This document shows, one piece after another, positions 6,641 to 14,270 of a stretch of DNA of 14,270 nucleotides (within the stretch, counting starts at the first letter, position 1; each line of letters begins with the position of its first letter). The notes beneath the pieces were generated by a model. The model was given only the letters and a program-made list of their open reading frames with translations. It ran no database searches and was not told the origin of the DNA. Source of the DNA: Microthrixaceae bacterium (GTDB lineage: Bacteria; Actinomycetota; Acidimicrobiia; Acidimicrobiales; DATDAH01); the NCBI GenBank assembly GCA_020637195.1, contig JACJWK010000040.1:1-14270 (forward strand). The letters run 5' to 3'. Both the position numbers and the translations under genes were made by a program.

Positions 6641-6646
6641 TAGGGT
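6641..6646 (+). promoter_or_regulatory. -10 box of a leaderless promoter for citrate synthase
   Basis: TAGGGT ends 7 bases before the GTG at 6654, the spacing of a leaderless transcript. The same bases (GGGTAGGGTGG, 6638-6648) could alternatively be read as a G-rich ribosome-binding region, so both readings remain open. No clear -35 box is seen. Confidence 0.5.
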
Positions 6647-6653
6647 GGCCGAC

Positions 6654-7918
<1,265 letters not shown>

Positions 7919-7922
<4 letters not shown>

Positions 7923-8911
7923 CCGACGTCCACCAGGATCTTGCCGACGTTGGCGTTGGCGGCCATGCGCTCGTGGGCCTCGGCGATGCGCTCGAGCGGG
8001 AACCTCGGGTCGATCACGGGGCGGGCGGCACCGCGGTCGAACCAGGGCAGCACCTCGCGGGCGAACCGGCGGCTGACCGCCACCTTCTCCTCGAGGGGAC
8101 GGGGGCGTAGCACGGTGCCGATGAGCGTGAGCCGCTTCGGCAGCAGCTTGCCGAGGCCGAAGGTGGCCGCCCCCGAGCCCATCACCCCGACCTGCACGAT
8201 GCGGCCACCAGGTGCGGCCGCGTCCACGTTGCGGTCCAGGTAGTCGCCGCCGATCACGTCGAGGATCACGTCGGCGCCGCGGCCGTCCGTGTGCTCGCGC
8301 ACGACGGCGACGAAGTCGTCCCGGGTGTAGTCCACGACCAGGTCCGCGCCGAGGGACTCGCAGGCGGCCACCTTGGCGGTGGACGCCGTGACCGCCACCG
8401 AGGCCCCGACCGCCCGGGCCACCTGGATGGCCGCGGTACCGACCCCCGAGGCGCCGGCGTGGACGAGCGCCACGTCGCCCGGTCGCAGGCCGCCCTGGCG
8501 GACCAGCGCGTCCCACGCGGTGATCCACACCTCGGGGATCGCGGCGGCGTCGGCCAGCGGCACCGTGGCGGGGACCGCCAGCAGTTGGCGCTCGTGCACG
8601 ACGAGGCGCTCGGCGTACGCGCCGCCGGCGACGATGCCCATCACCTCGTCGCCCACCGCGGCCGACCGGCAGCGACTGCCCACGGTGGCCACGCGCCCCG
8701 AGAACTCCATGCCCGGGATCTCGTGGTCGCCGGAGGGGAACGGGTCGGGGTACAGGCCCATCCGCTGGAGCAGATCGGCCCGGTTGAGGGCCGTGGCCAC
8801 GACGTCCACGACGACCTCTTCGGGGCCCGGCACGGGATCGGGCACCTCCGACAGGGTGAGGACCTCCGGGCCACCGTACGAGTCGAGCACCACGGCACGC
8901 ATGGCGCTCAT
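7919..8911 (-). CDS. NAD(P)H quinone oxidoreductase, PIG3-like medium-chain reductase
   Basis: 330-residue zinc-independent medium-chain dehydrogenase/reductase, probably reducing quinones or enones with NADPH. It opens MRAVVLDSYGGPEVLTLSEV. LNRADLLQRMGLYPDPFPSGDHEIPGMEFSG (about 42-72) is typical of the PIG3 quinone oxidoreductase group. The nucleotide-binding loop HAGASGVGTAAIQVA is at 151-165, followed by SLGADLVVDYTRDDF. No structural-zinc cysteine cluster is seen. The frame is open upstream to 9055, but homology begins at the ATG at 8911 or the second ATG at 8902. Neither has a ribosome-binding site, and the 8902 start gives the more usual N-terminus. It is divergent from the acyl-CoA dehydrogenase with 36 bp between starts, and converges on citrate synthase with overlapping stops. 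The physiological substrate is not visible. Confidence 0.9.
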
Positions 8912-8947
8912 GTTCGCGGCCGCCGGGCGGGCCTGCCACCATGCGGC

Positions 8948-10054
8948 GTGGACTTCGCCCTCGACGACCACCTGGAGGCGCTGGCGGCCGAGGCCCGATC
9001 CGTGGCGGACCGGTGGTCGGCGCCCGTGCCCGAGGACACCTGGCTCGTCGGGCACTCCCGCGACTTCTCACTCGAGCTGGCCCGCCGTGGGTGGCTGGGC
9101 ATGACCTGGCCGGTCGAGGACGGCGGCGGGGGACGCAGCCCGCTCGAGCGCTTCGTGGTCTACGAGGCGCTGATCGCCGGCGGCGCCCCGGTGGCGGCCA
9201 GCTGGTTCGCCGACCGCCAGATCGGGCCGACGCTGCTCCGGTTCGGCACCCCCGAGCAGCGGTCCCGGTTCCTGCCGGGGATCGTGGCGGGCACCGACCA
9301 GTGGTGCGTCGGCATGAGCGAGCCCGATGCCGGGTCGGACGTGGCCTCGCTGCGCACCCGCGCCGAGCCCGTCGACGACGGCTGGCTCGTCAACGGCGCC
9401 AAGATCTGGATGAGCGGGGCGGCCACCGGCGCCTGGTGCTACCTCATCGCCCGCACCGACCCGGACGCCCGCCCCCACGCCGGGCTCTCCGAGCTGATCG
9501 TGGCGCTCGACGAGCCCGGCGTCGAGGTCCGGCCCATCCGCGACCTCACCGGCGACCGCCACTTCTGCGAGGTGACCTTCACCGACGTGTTCGTGCCCGC
9601 GGACCGCCTGGTGGGCGCGCCCAACGGCAGCTTCCGTCAGGTGATGGCCCAGATGGAGCACGAGCGCGGCGGCATCGACCGCCTGGTCAGCAACCGGGCG
9701 CTGTACCGCGACTGCCTCCCGTTGGCCGACCTCGACGACCCGCTCGTGCGACAGGAGGTGGCGACCCTCGAGAACGGCTACCGCATCGGGCGGCTCCTGG
9801 TCCTGCGCGAGGTGCTGGGCCAGGCCCCGCCCAGCTTCTCGGCCGCCACGAAGACCGCCTGCACCGAGTTCGAGCAGCGCGTGGCGTCCTTCTGCGGGCG
9901 GGTGCTCGGCCCCGCCGCCCTGCTGGCCGAGCCCGGCCTGGCCGCGCGTGTGTCGCGCAACCTCTGCTACGCCACGGGCTACACGATCATGGGCGGCACC
10001 ACCCAGATCCTGCGCAACATCCTGGGCGAGCGGGTGCTCGGCCTGCCTCGCTGA
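8948..10054 (+). CDS. Acyl-CoA dehydrogenase (FadE-like)
   Basis: 368-residue flavoprotein predicted to introduce an alpha,beta double bond into an acyl-CoA, passing electrons to electron-transfer flavoprotein. The N-terminal helical domain opens with DFALDDHLEALAAEARSVADRW. GWLGMTWPVEDGG is at 48-60. The FAD-binding middle domain shows QWCVGMSEPDAGSDVASL (118-135) and GWLVNGAKIWMSGA (145-158). The C-terminal helical domain ends with GYTIMGGTTQILRNILGERVLGLPR, the family signature. The GTG at 8948 begins at the fold and has no ribosome-binding site. An ATG at 8941 is in another frame. The W-P-x-E-x-GG segment is shared with mycobacterial FadE proteins for steroid or branched acyl-CoAs, but chain-length preference cannot be read here. 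It is divergent from the quinone oxidoreductase and ends 15 bp before the convergent GNAT fusion. The catalytic base was not located with confidence. Confidence 0.92.
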   Translation: MDFALDDHLEALAAEARSVADRWSAPVPEDTWLVGHSRDFSLELARRGWLGMTWPVEDGGGGRSPLERFVVYEALIAGGAPVAASWFADRQIGPTLLRFGTPEQRSRFLPGIVAGTDQWCVGMSEPDAGSDVASLRTRAEPVDDGWLVNGAKIWMSGAATGAWCYLIARTDPDARPHAGLSELIVALDEPGVEVRPIRDLTGDRHFCEVTFTDVFVPADRLVGAPNGSFRQVMAQMEHERGGIDRLVSNRALYRDCLPLADLDDPLVRQEVATLENGYRIGRLLVLREVLGQAPPSFSAATKTACTEFEQRVASFCGRVLGPAALLAEPGLAARVSRNLCYATGYTIMGGTTQILRNILGERVLGLPR

Positions 10055-10069
10055 GCGGCGGGCGCGGGC

Positions 10070-12739
10070 TCAGAGCCGCCGGAGCTCGAGGGGGTCGACC
10101 CGGCGCCACGGTGCCACCCGGGCGCGGACGTCGGTGAGCACCGCGCCCCCCGTCGACACGATGACGGGGTTGGCCCGCACCTCGGCCGCCTCCGGGAGGT
10201 CGTCGGCCAGCCGGCCGAGCCGGGCGAGCAGATCGGCCACGGCGTCCGCGGCCACCGGCGGCTCGCACGTGCGCAGCCAGCCCGCCAGCGGCTCGGCCGC
10301 CAGGAGCCGCTCGATGTCGAGATCGGTGAGGGGCAGGACCCGCAGGAGGGCGGGCCGCGCGTTGAGCGCGCCGGCGCCGCCGGCGCCGATGGCCACGACC
10401 CCGCCCACGGCCGGGTGCTGGTGCACCGAGACCGCGAGGTCGAGGCCGGGGGCCACCATGGCCTGCACCTGGGCCGGCACCATGGCCTCGCCGAGCGCAT
10501 CGGCCATCCGGCGGTACGCCCGGCGGACGTCGTCGGGCCGGTGCAGGTCGAGCGCGATCCCCGCGGCCTCGGTCTTGCCGAGCTGGGCCAGGCCGGTGGC
10601 CTTGAGCGTGACCGGGAACCCCATGGCCTTGGCGGCGTGCACCGCCTCGCTCGCACGGTGGACCAGTCGGTGGGGGGCCACGGACAGCCCGTACGCGTCG
10701 AGCAGCTCGTCGAGCTCCTCGGCCCCCAGCGTCGCACCCTCCGGCCGGCGCTCGAGCGCCTCGGCCACGACGGCCCGGGCGCGGTCGGGGTCGACGCCCT
10801 CGACCGAGGGTGCGACCCCCGGTTCCTCGGCGCGCCACTCGCCGTAGGCGGCGATCGAGCCGAGGGCTCGGGCCGCGCGACCCGGGAAGGCGAAGCACGG
10901 CACCGCGCCGTCGTCGGGGACCGGCGGGTCGGTCGAGCCGACCCCGAGCACGACGGCCACGACCGGCGTGCCCCCGGCGCGGGCGGCGCTCGTCAGGGCG
11001 TCCACCACGTCTCGGCTGCGGTCCGCCAGCGGCGGCGCGTAGACCGCGAGCACGGCGTCGACCCCCGGGTCGGCCGTGAGCGCGCCGAGCGCCGACGCGT
11101 AGTCGTCGGGCCCGGCCCGGTGCGTGAGGTCGAGCGGGTTGGCGACGACCGACGGGGCCGGCACCAGGTCGCCGAGGGCCCGGCGGGTCCCCTCCTCGAG
11201 GGCGGCCAGGTCCAGGCCGGCGCCGGCGCACGCCTCGGCGGCGAGGCGGGTGGGGCCGCCGGCGTTGCCCACCAGGGCCACGCGGCGCCCCGAGGGCACG
11301 GGCTGGTGCACGAGGAGGCGGGCGACGTCGAACATCGCCTCGATGGCGTCGACCCGGATCACGCCCACCTGACCGAGGAGGGCCTCGAGGGTGGCGCCCT
11401 GGAGCCAGGGCTCGTCGGCCCACGCGGCGATGACGGCACCGCTCTTGACGGCCACGACGGGCTTGCGGCGACCGACGCGGCGCACGATCCGACTGAACCG
11501 TCGCGTGTTGCCGAACGATTCGAGGTGGAGCAGCACCAGCTCGGTGCGCTCGTCGTCCTCCCAGTACTGGAGCAGGTCGTTCGCGCTGACGTCGGCCTTG
11601 TTGCCGGCCTCGACGAACGTCGAGATCCCGAGGCCGAGGTCGTCGGCGTACTCGAGGATCGCGGTGCCGAGCGAGCCCGACTGGGACAGGAGGCCCACCG
11701 GCCCGGGCGACGGCCGCGCCGGCGTGTGGGAGGCGTGCAGGCGCACCGCCGGGTCGGTGTTGAGCACGCCCAGGCAGTTGGGGCCCACCACCCGCATGCC
11801 GTAGCGGCGGGCGAGGTGGACGAGGGCCTCCTCGGCGGCCGCTCCGGTCGGGCCGGTCTCTCGGAACCCCGACGAGACGATCACCACGCTCTGGACCCGG
11901 GCCCGGGCGCACTCGAGCACGGCATCGGCGACGGCGGGGGCCGGAACGGCGATGACCGCCTGGTCCACCGGCCCGGGAGCGTCGAGGACGCTGGCCAGCG
12001 CCGGGAGGCCCTCGACCACCTCGGCGGCGGGGTTCACCGGGTACACCGGCCCGGTGAAGCCGGCCGCGAGCAGGTTGGCCACCACCTCGTGGCCCAGCCC
12101 ACCCGGCTCGCGGCCGGCGCCGATCACCGCCACCGCCTGCGGGGCCAGGAGGCGGGCCACCGAGCGGGCCTCGGCGAGGTGGCTGCGGGCCTCGATGGCG
12201 GCGAGCGCCTCGGGCGTCGGCTCGATGTCGAGCTCGACCTCGATCACCCCGTCGCCGAACTCGCTCGTGACCTCGAAGCCGGCCTGGCGGAACACCCGCA
12301 GCATCTTGCGGTTCGACGGCAGCACCTGGGCGCTGAAGCGTCGGAACCCCACCTGGCGGGCCGCCTCGGCGAGGAACTCGAGCAGCACGGTCCCGATGCC
12401 CAGGCCGTGGTGTTCGTCGTCGACCATGAACGCGACCTCGGCGTCGTCGCGGCCCGCCCACCGGTCGTAGCGGGCCACGGCGAGGATGTCCCCGCCCGAC
12501 ACGGCGACGAACGCCATCCGGTCCCGGTAGTCGACCCGGGTGAAGTGGTCGAGGTCGGCTTCGCTCAGCGTGGGCCGGGGCGTGAAGTAGCGCAGGTAGA
12601 TGCTCTCGGCCGACTGGCGCCCGTGGAACGCCCGGAGCCGCTCCCGGTCGTCGGGCCGGATGGGGCGCACGTGGACGGTGGACCCGTCGGCGAGCGCGAC
12701 GTCCGAGGCCCACTGCTCCGGGTACTCGGCGGCCGCCAT
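10070..12739 (-). CDS. GNAT acetyltransferase / NDP-forming acyl-CoA synthetase-like fusion (Pat-like)
   Basis: 889-residue fusion. Residues 20-170 are a GNAT domain with the acetyl-CoA loop HHGLGIGTVLL (110-120) and PSNRKMLRVFRQAGF (141-155). Residues 195-640 resemble the alpha part of NDP-forming acyl-CoA synthetases: VAVIGAGREPGGLG (203-216), GPNCLGVLN (319-327), SQSGSLGTAILEYA (352-365) and GNAGGP (491-496). Residues from about 665 to the end form an ATP-grasp (beta) domain, with GFPVTLKATGLAQLGKTEAAG. The SHTGA segment that carries the phosphorylated histidine of active synthetases is missing; the equivalent stretch is KSGAVIAAWADEPWLQG (432-448). This fits a protein lysine acetyltransferase like Salmonella Pat and Streptomyces PatA, which shut down acyl-CoA synthetases. 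The GNAT domain is N-terminal, opposite to Salmonella Pat. The ATG at 12739 follows TAGCGT by 7 bases. Targets are inferred. Confidence 0.9.
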   Translation of the reverse strand: MAAAEYPEQWASDVALADGSTVHVRPIRPDDRERLRAFHGRQSAESIYLRYFTPRPTLSEADLDHFTRVDYRDRMAFVAVSGGDILAVARYDRWAGRDDAEVAFMVDDEHHGLGIGTVLLEFLAEAARQVGFRRFSAQVLPSNRKMLRVFRQAGFEVTSEFGDGVIEVELDIEPTPEALAAIEARSHLAEARSVARLLAPQAVAVIGAGREPGGLGHEVVANLLAAGFTGPVYPVNPAAEVVEGLPALASVLDAPGPVDQAVIAVPAPAVADAVLECARARVQSVVIVSSGFRETGPTGAAAEEALVHLARRYGMRVVGPNCLGVLNTDPAVRLHASHTPARPSPGPVGLLSQSGSLGTAILEYADDLGLGISTFVEAGNKADVSANDLLQYWEDDERTELVLLHLESFGNTRRFSRIVRRVGRRKPVVAVKSGAVIAAWADEPWLQGATLEALLGQVGVIRVDAIEAMFDVARLLVHQPVPSGRRVALVGNAGGPTRLAAEACAGAGLDLAALEEGTRRALGDLVPAPSVVANPLDLTHRAGPDDYASALGALTADPGVDAVLAVYAPPLADRSRDVVDALTSAARAGGTPVVAVVLGVGSTDPPVPDDGAVPCFAFPGRAARALGSIAAYGEWRAEEPGVAPSVEGVDPDRARAVVAEALERRPEGATLGAEELDELLDAYGLSVAPHRLVHRASEAVHAAKAMGFPVTLKATGLAQLGKTEAAGIALDLHRPDDVRRAYRRMADALGEAMVPAQVQAMVAPGLDLAVSVHQHPAVGGVVAIGAGGAGALNARPALLRVLPLTDLDIERLLAAEPLAGWLRTCEPPVAADAVADLLARLGRLADDLPEAAEVRANPVIVSTGGAVLTDVRARVAPWRRVDPLELRRL

Positions 12740-12746
12740 CGCGACC

Positions 12747-12752
12747 ACGCTA
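12747..12752 (-). promoter_or_regulatory. -10 box of a leaderless promoter for the GNAT/synthetase fusion
   Basis: On the minus strand TAGCGT is followed by seven bases and then the ATG at 12739. The hexamer is identical to the box before the HAD/acyltransferase gene. The absence of a ribosome-binding site before this ATG supports a leaderless mRNA and this start over longer frames. Confidence 0.6.
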
Positions 12753-12816
12753 GATCCCGCCCGCCACGCCGAAGCGGCCGGACGGGCGTGCTTGCCAGGT
12801 GTGGGAGCATGGAGGC

Positions 12817-13476
12817 GTGACTGAGCTCGACACCGCGGGCGCCGGCGTGGCCGGCGACCCGGGCGAGGGCGGCGCCGCACGCGACCAGCTCGCCTTCCGC
12901 GACGAGCGCTCCCGCGACGCGATCGTGGACGCGATGCTCGGGCTCTACCACCGGGGCGTGCCCGACCCCACCGCGCTCCAGATCGCCGACCAGGCGGGGG
13001 TCACCCTGCGGGCCGTGCACTTCCACTTCGCCGATCTCGAGAGTCTCGCCCTCGAGGCCGTCCGCCGGCAGCGCTCCCAGATCGAGCCGCTGCTCCTCGA
13101 GCCGGCGGCGACGGGCGCGCTCGACGAGCGCATCGCCGACGTCGTGAACCGACGCTGCGAGCTCTTCGAGATCGTCACACCGGTGCGCCGGGCCGCCCTG
13201 CTCATCCGCCACCGCTCCCCGACGATCGAGGAGAACCTGGCGTTCCTGGCGAAGGTGCTCCGTGAGCAGCTCGCCGGCACCTTCGGCGCCGAGCTCGACG
13301 CGTGCGCCGACCCGTCGGCGTCCGCCGTCCTGCTCGACGCCCTCGACGTGGCCACGAGCTGGGAGGCGTGGGAGCGCCTGCGCACCAGCCAATCCCTCAC
13401 CCGGGACCGGGCGCGGGCCGTGCTCACCCGCACCCTCGTCGGGCTGCTCGCGCCGGGCCCGGGCCGAGCCGGGTGA
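12817..13476 (+). CDS. TetR/AcrR-family transcriptional regulator
   Basis: 219-residue TetR-type regulator. A 20-residue Ala/Gly/Asp-rich leader precedes the DNA-binding domain, RDERSRDAIVDAMLGLYHRG, followed by the helix-turn-helix TALQIADQAGVTLRAVHFHFADLESL (about 52-77). The rest is a helical ligand domain without recognised specificity, containing VNRRCELFEIVTPVRRAALLIRHRSPTIEENL. The GTG at 12817 was chosen; an in-frame GTG at 12799 adds six residues. GGAGG at 12811-12815 is too close to the GTG to be an ordinary ribosome-binding site. It is divergent from the GNAT/synthetase fusion with 77 bp between starts. TetR proteins usually repress their divergent neighbour, so that fusion is the likely target. 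I found no strong palindrome between the two. It converges on the FAH-family gene with 21 bp between stops. Confidence 0.88.
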   Translation: MTELDTAGAGVAGDPGEGGAARDQLAFRDERSRDAIVDAMLGLYHRGVPDPTALQIADQAGVTLRAVHFHFADLESLALEAVRRQRSQIEPLLLEPAATGALDERIADVVNRRCELFEIVTPVRRAALLIRHRSPTIEENLAFLAKVLREQLAGTFGAELDACADPSASAVLLDALDVATSWEAWERLRTSQSLTRDRARAVLTRTLVGLLAPGPGRAG

Positions 13477-13497
13477 GCCCGGGGACCTCCCGTCGCC

Positions 13498-14270
13498 TCA
13501 GATCAGGGCGGTGTCGTCGGGCTCGACGATGACCGGGTTGGCGATGGTGCCGATCCCGCTGATCGTGACGGTGACGACGTCGCCGTCGGCGAGGAAGCCG
13601 GGTGGGTCCATCGCCATGCCCACGCCGTCGGGGGTGCCGCTGGCGACGAGATCGCCGGGCTCGAGCGTGCACACGGTCGAGAGCGTCTCGACCTGCTCGA
13701 AGCAGTCGAACACGAGGTTCCGGGTGTTCGACGCCTGGCGCCGCTCGCCGTTCACCCACGTCTCGAGGTCGAGGTCGTGGGGGTCGCCCACCTCGTCGGC
13801 GGTGACGATCCACGGGCCGATGGGGCCGTGGGTGTCGAAGGACTTGCCGAGGTTCCACTGCGGCGTGCGGAACTGCCAGTCCCGGGCGGTGACGTCGTTC
13901 GCCACGAAGTAGCCGGCGATCACCTCGTGGGCCCGCGGCGCCGGGACGTGCCGGCAGCGCCGCCCGATGACGAACCCGAGCTCGCCCTCGTAGTCGACCA
14001 TCGTGCTGGCCCGCGGCAGGTGGATGGGGTCGAACGGCCCGGTGACGCAGCTCACCTCCTTGTTGAAGAACACGGGGTGCTCGGGCGTGGGCATGCCCGA
14101 CTCGGCGATGTGGTCGGCGTAGTTCAGCCCGATGGCCAAGAAGTTGTGGGGGCGCGGCACCGGGTTGCACAGCGCCACCTCGTCGAGGGCGTACCGGGGG
14201 CCCGAGCCGGTGGCGGCCTCGGCTGCGGCGAGGGCGTCGGGACCGGCCGCGAGCAGGGCGACGGGGTCGT
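13498..14270 (-). CDS. FAH-family hydrolase (FAHD1-like), start outside window
   Basis: The visible 257 residues are the C-terminal part or nearly all of a fumarylacetoacetate hydrolase-fold enzyme. The family acts on 2-oxoacids through a divalent metal, for example acylpyruvates, fumarylpyruvate or oxaloacetate. In order it shows FLAIGLNYADHIAESG, DYEGELGFVIG with the metal-binding glutamates, GYFVANDVTARDWQ, GKSFDTHGPIGPW, and GDLVASGTPDGVGMAM near the end. A GTG at 14178 gives a 226-residue version, but the frame stays open to the window edge. The added residues read like the usual N-terminal region (LLAAGPDALAAAEAATG, then RYALDEVALCNPVPRP). The real start is therefore upstream of 14270 on the minus strand. 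Substrate cannot be decided; neighbouring acyl-CoA and TCA genes make an oxaloacetate or acylpyruvate substrate possible. The stop is 21 bp from the TetR stop. Confidence 0.9.
   Translation of the reverse strand, partial: DPVALLAAGPDALAAAEAATGSGPRYALDEVALCNPVPRPHNFLAIGLNYADHIAESGMPTPEHPVFFNKEVSCVTGPFDPIHLPRASTMVDYEGELGFVIGRRCRHVPAPRAHEVIAGYFVANDVTARDWQFRTPQWNLGKSFDTHGPIGPWIVTADEVGDPHDLDLETWVNGERRQASNTRNLVFDCFEQVETLSTVCTLEPGDLVASGTPDGVGMAMDPPGFLADGDVVTVTISGIGTIANPVIVEPDDTALI

Noticed and set aside
5631..6653. Extension of citrate synthase upstream through the lysR region
   Set aside because: The translation there is Arg/Gly/Pro-rich shadow of lysR. Citrate synthase homology begins at the GTG at 6654.
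8941..10137. ATG at 8941 as the start of a 398-codon frame over the acyl-CoA dehydrogenase
   Set aside because: That frame gives Arg/Gly-rich nonsense. The dehydrogenase reads from the GTG at 8948.
12757..12788. CGCCCG/CGGGCG dyad between the GNAT fusion and tetR as a TetR operator
   Set aside because: The arms are short, GC-only and about 19 bp apart; such dyads arise by chance in this composition.
10415..12820. 801-codon plus-strand frame opposite the GNAT/synthetase fusion
   Set aside because: Antisense to a protein with intact domains; the His/Gly/Arg-rich translation matches no family.
14176..14178. GTG at 14178 as the start of the FAH-family gene
   Set aside because: The frame continues to the window edge with family-like N-terminal sequence, so this is an internal valine codon.

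Overview
This is a high-GC actinobacterial chromosome segment. Codons are strongly GC-biased at third positions and genes are densely packed. Several genes show a TAnnnT box ending 6-7 bases before a GTG or ATG start, the arrangement of leaderless actinobacterial mRNAs, and one intergenic region carries an actinobacterial 6C-type small RNA. The aconitase is of the mitochondrial type rather than the long AcnA type common in Streptomyces and mycobacteria. This makes me lean toward the class Acidimicrobiia, but that placement is inference. I see no mobile element, CRISPR array, tRNA or rRNA.

Layout from left to right. A TylF/MycF-like O-methyltransferase (-) lies downstream of a GntR/HutC-type regulator (-). 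The regulator is divergent from acn (+) across 55 bp that hold a candidate operator and promoter. A 44-bp almost perfect palindrome ends acn and separates it from a convergent HAD-phosphatase/PlsC-acyltransferase fusion (-). Upstream of that fusion, on the same strand, is the 6C RNA: two stem-loops with C7 loops followed by a hairpin and a T5 run. A LysR regulator (+) and citrate synthase (+) follow. Citrate synthase and a quinone oxidoreductase (-) converge on one CTAG that supplies both stop codons. The oxidoreductase is divergent from an acyl-CoA dehydrogenase (+). That gene converges on a GNAT/NDP-forming acyl-CoA synthetase-like fusion (-), which is divergent from a TetR regulator (+). 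The window ends inside a fumarylacetoacetate hydrolase (FAH)-family enzyme (-) whose start lies outside.

Taken together the region is about acyl-CoA oxidation and entry of acetyl-CoA into the TCA cycle. Citrate synthase and aconitase catalyse the first two TCA steps. The dehydrogenase feeds acyl-CoA breakdown, the Pat-like fusion probably controls acyl-CoA enzymes by lysine acylation, and the FAH enzyme could act on a 2-oxoacid such as oxaloacetate or an acylpyruvate. Three DNA-binding regulators (GntR, LysR, TetR) each sit beside one of these enzymes. The most interesting items are the 6C RNA with its possible LysR-linked promoter, the GntR-acn pair as a candidate aconitase control unit, and the Pat-like fusion whose phosphohistidine loop is missing.

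No gene-free stretch exceeds 300 bases. The longest, 5434-5661, is filled by the 6C RNA and its control region. Bases 1-8 show nothing.
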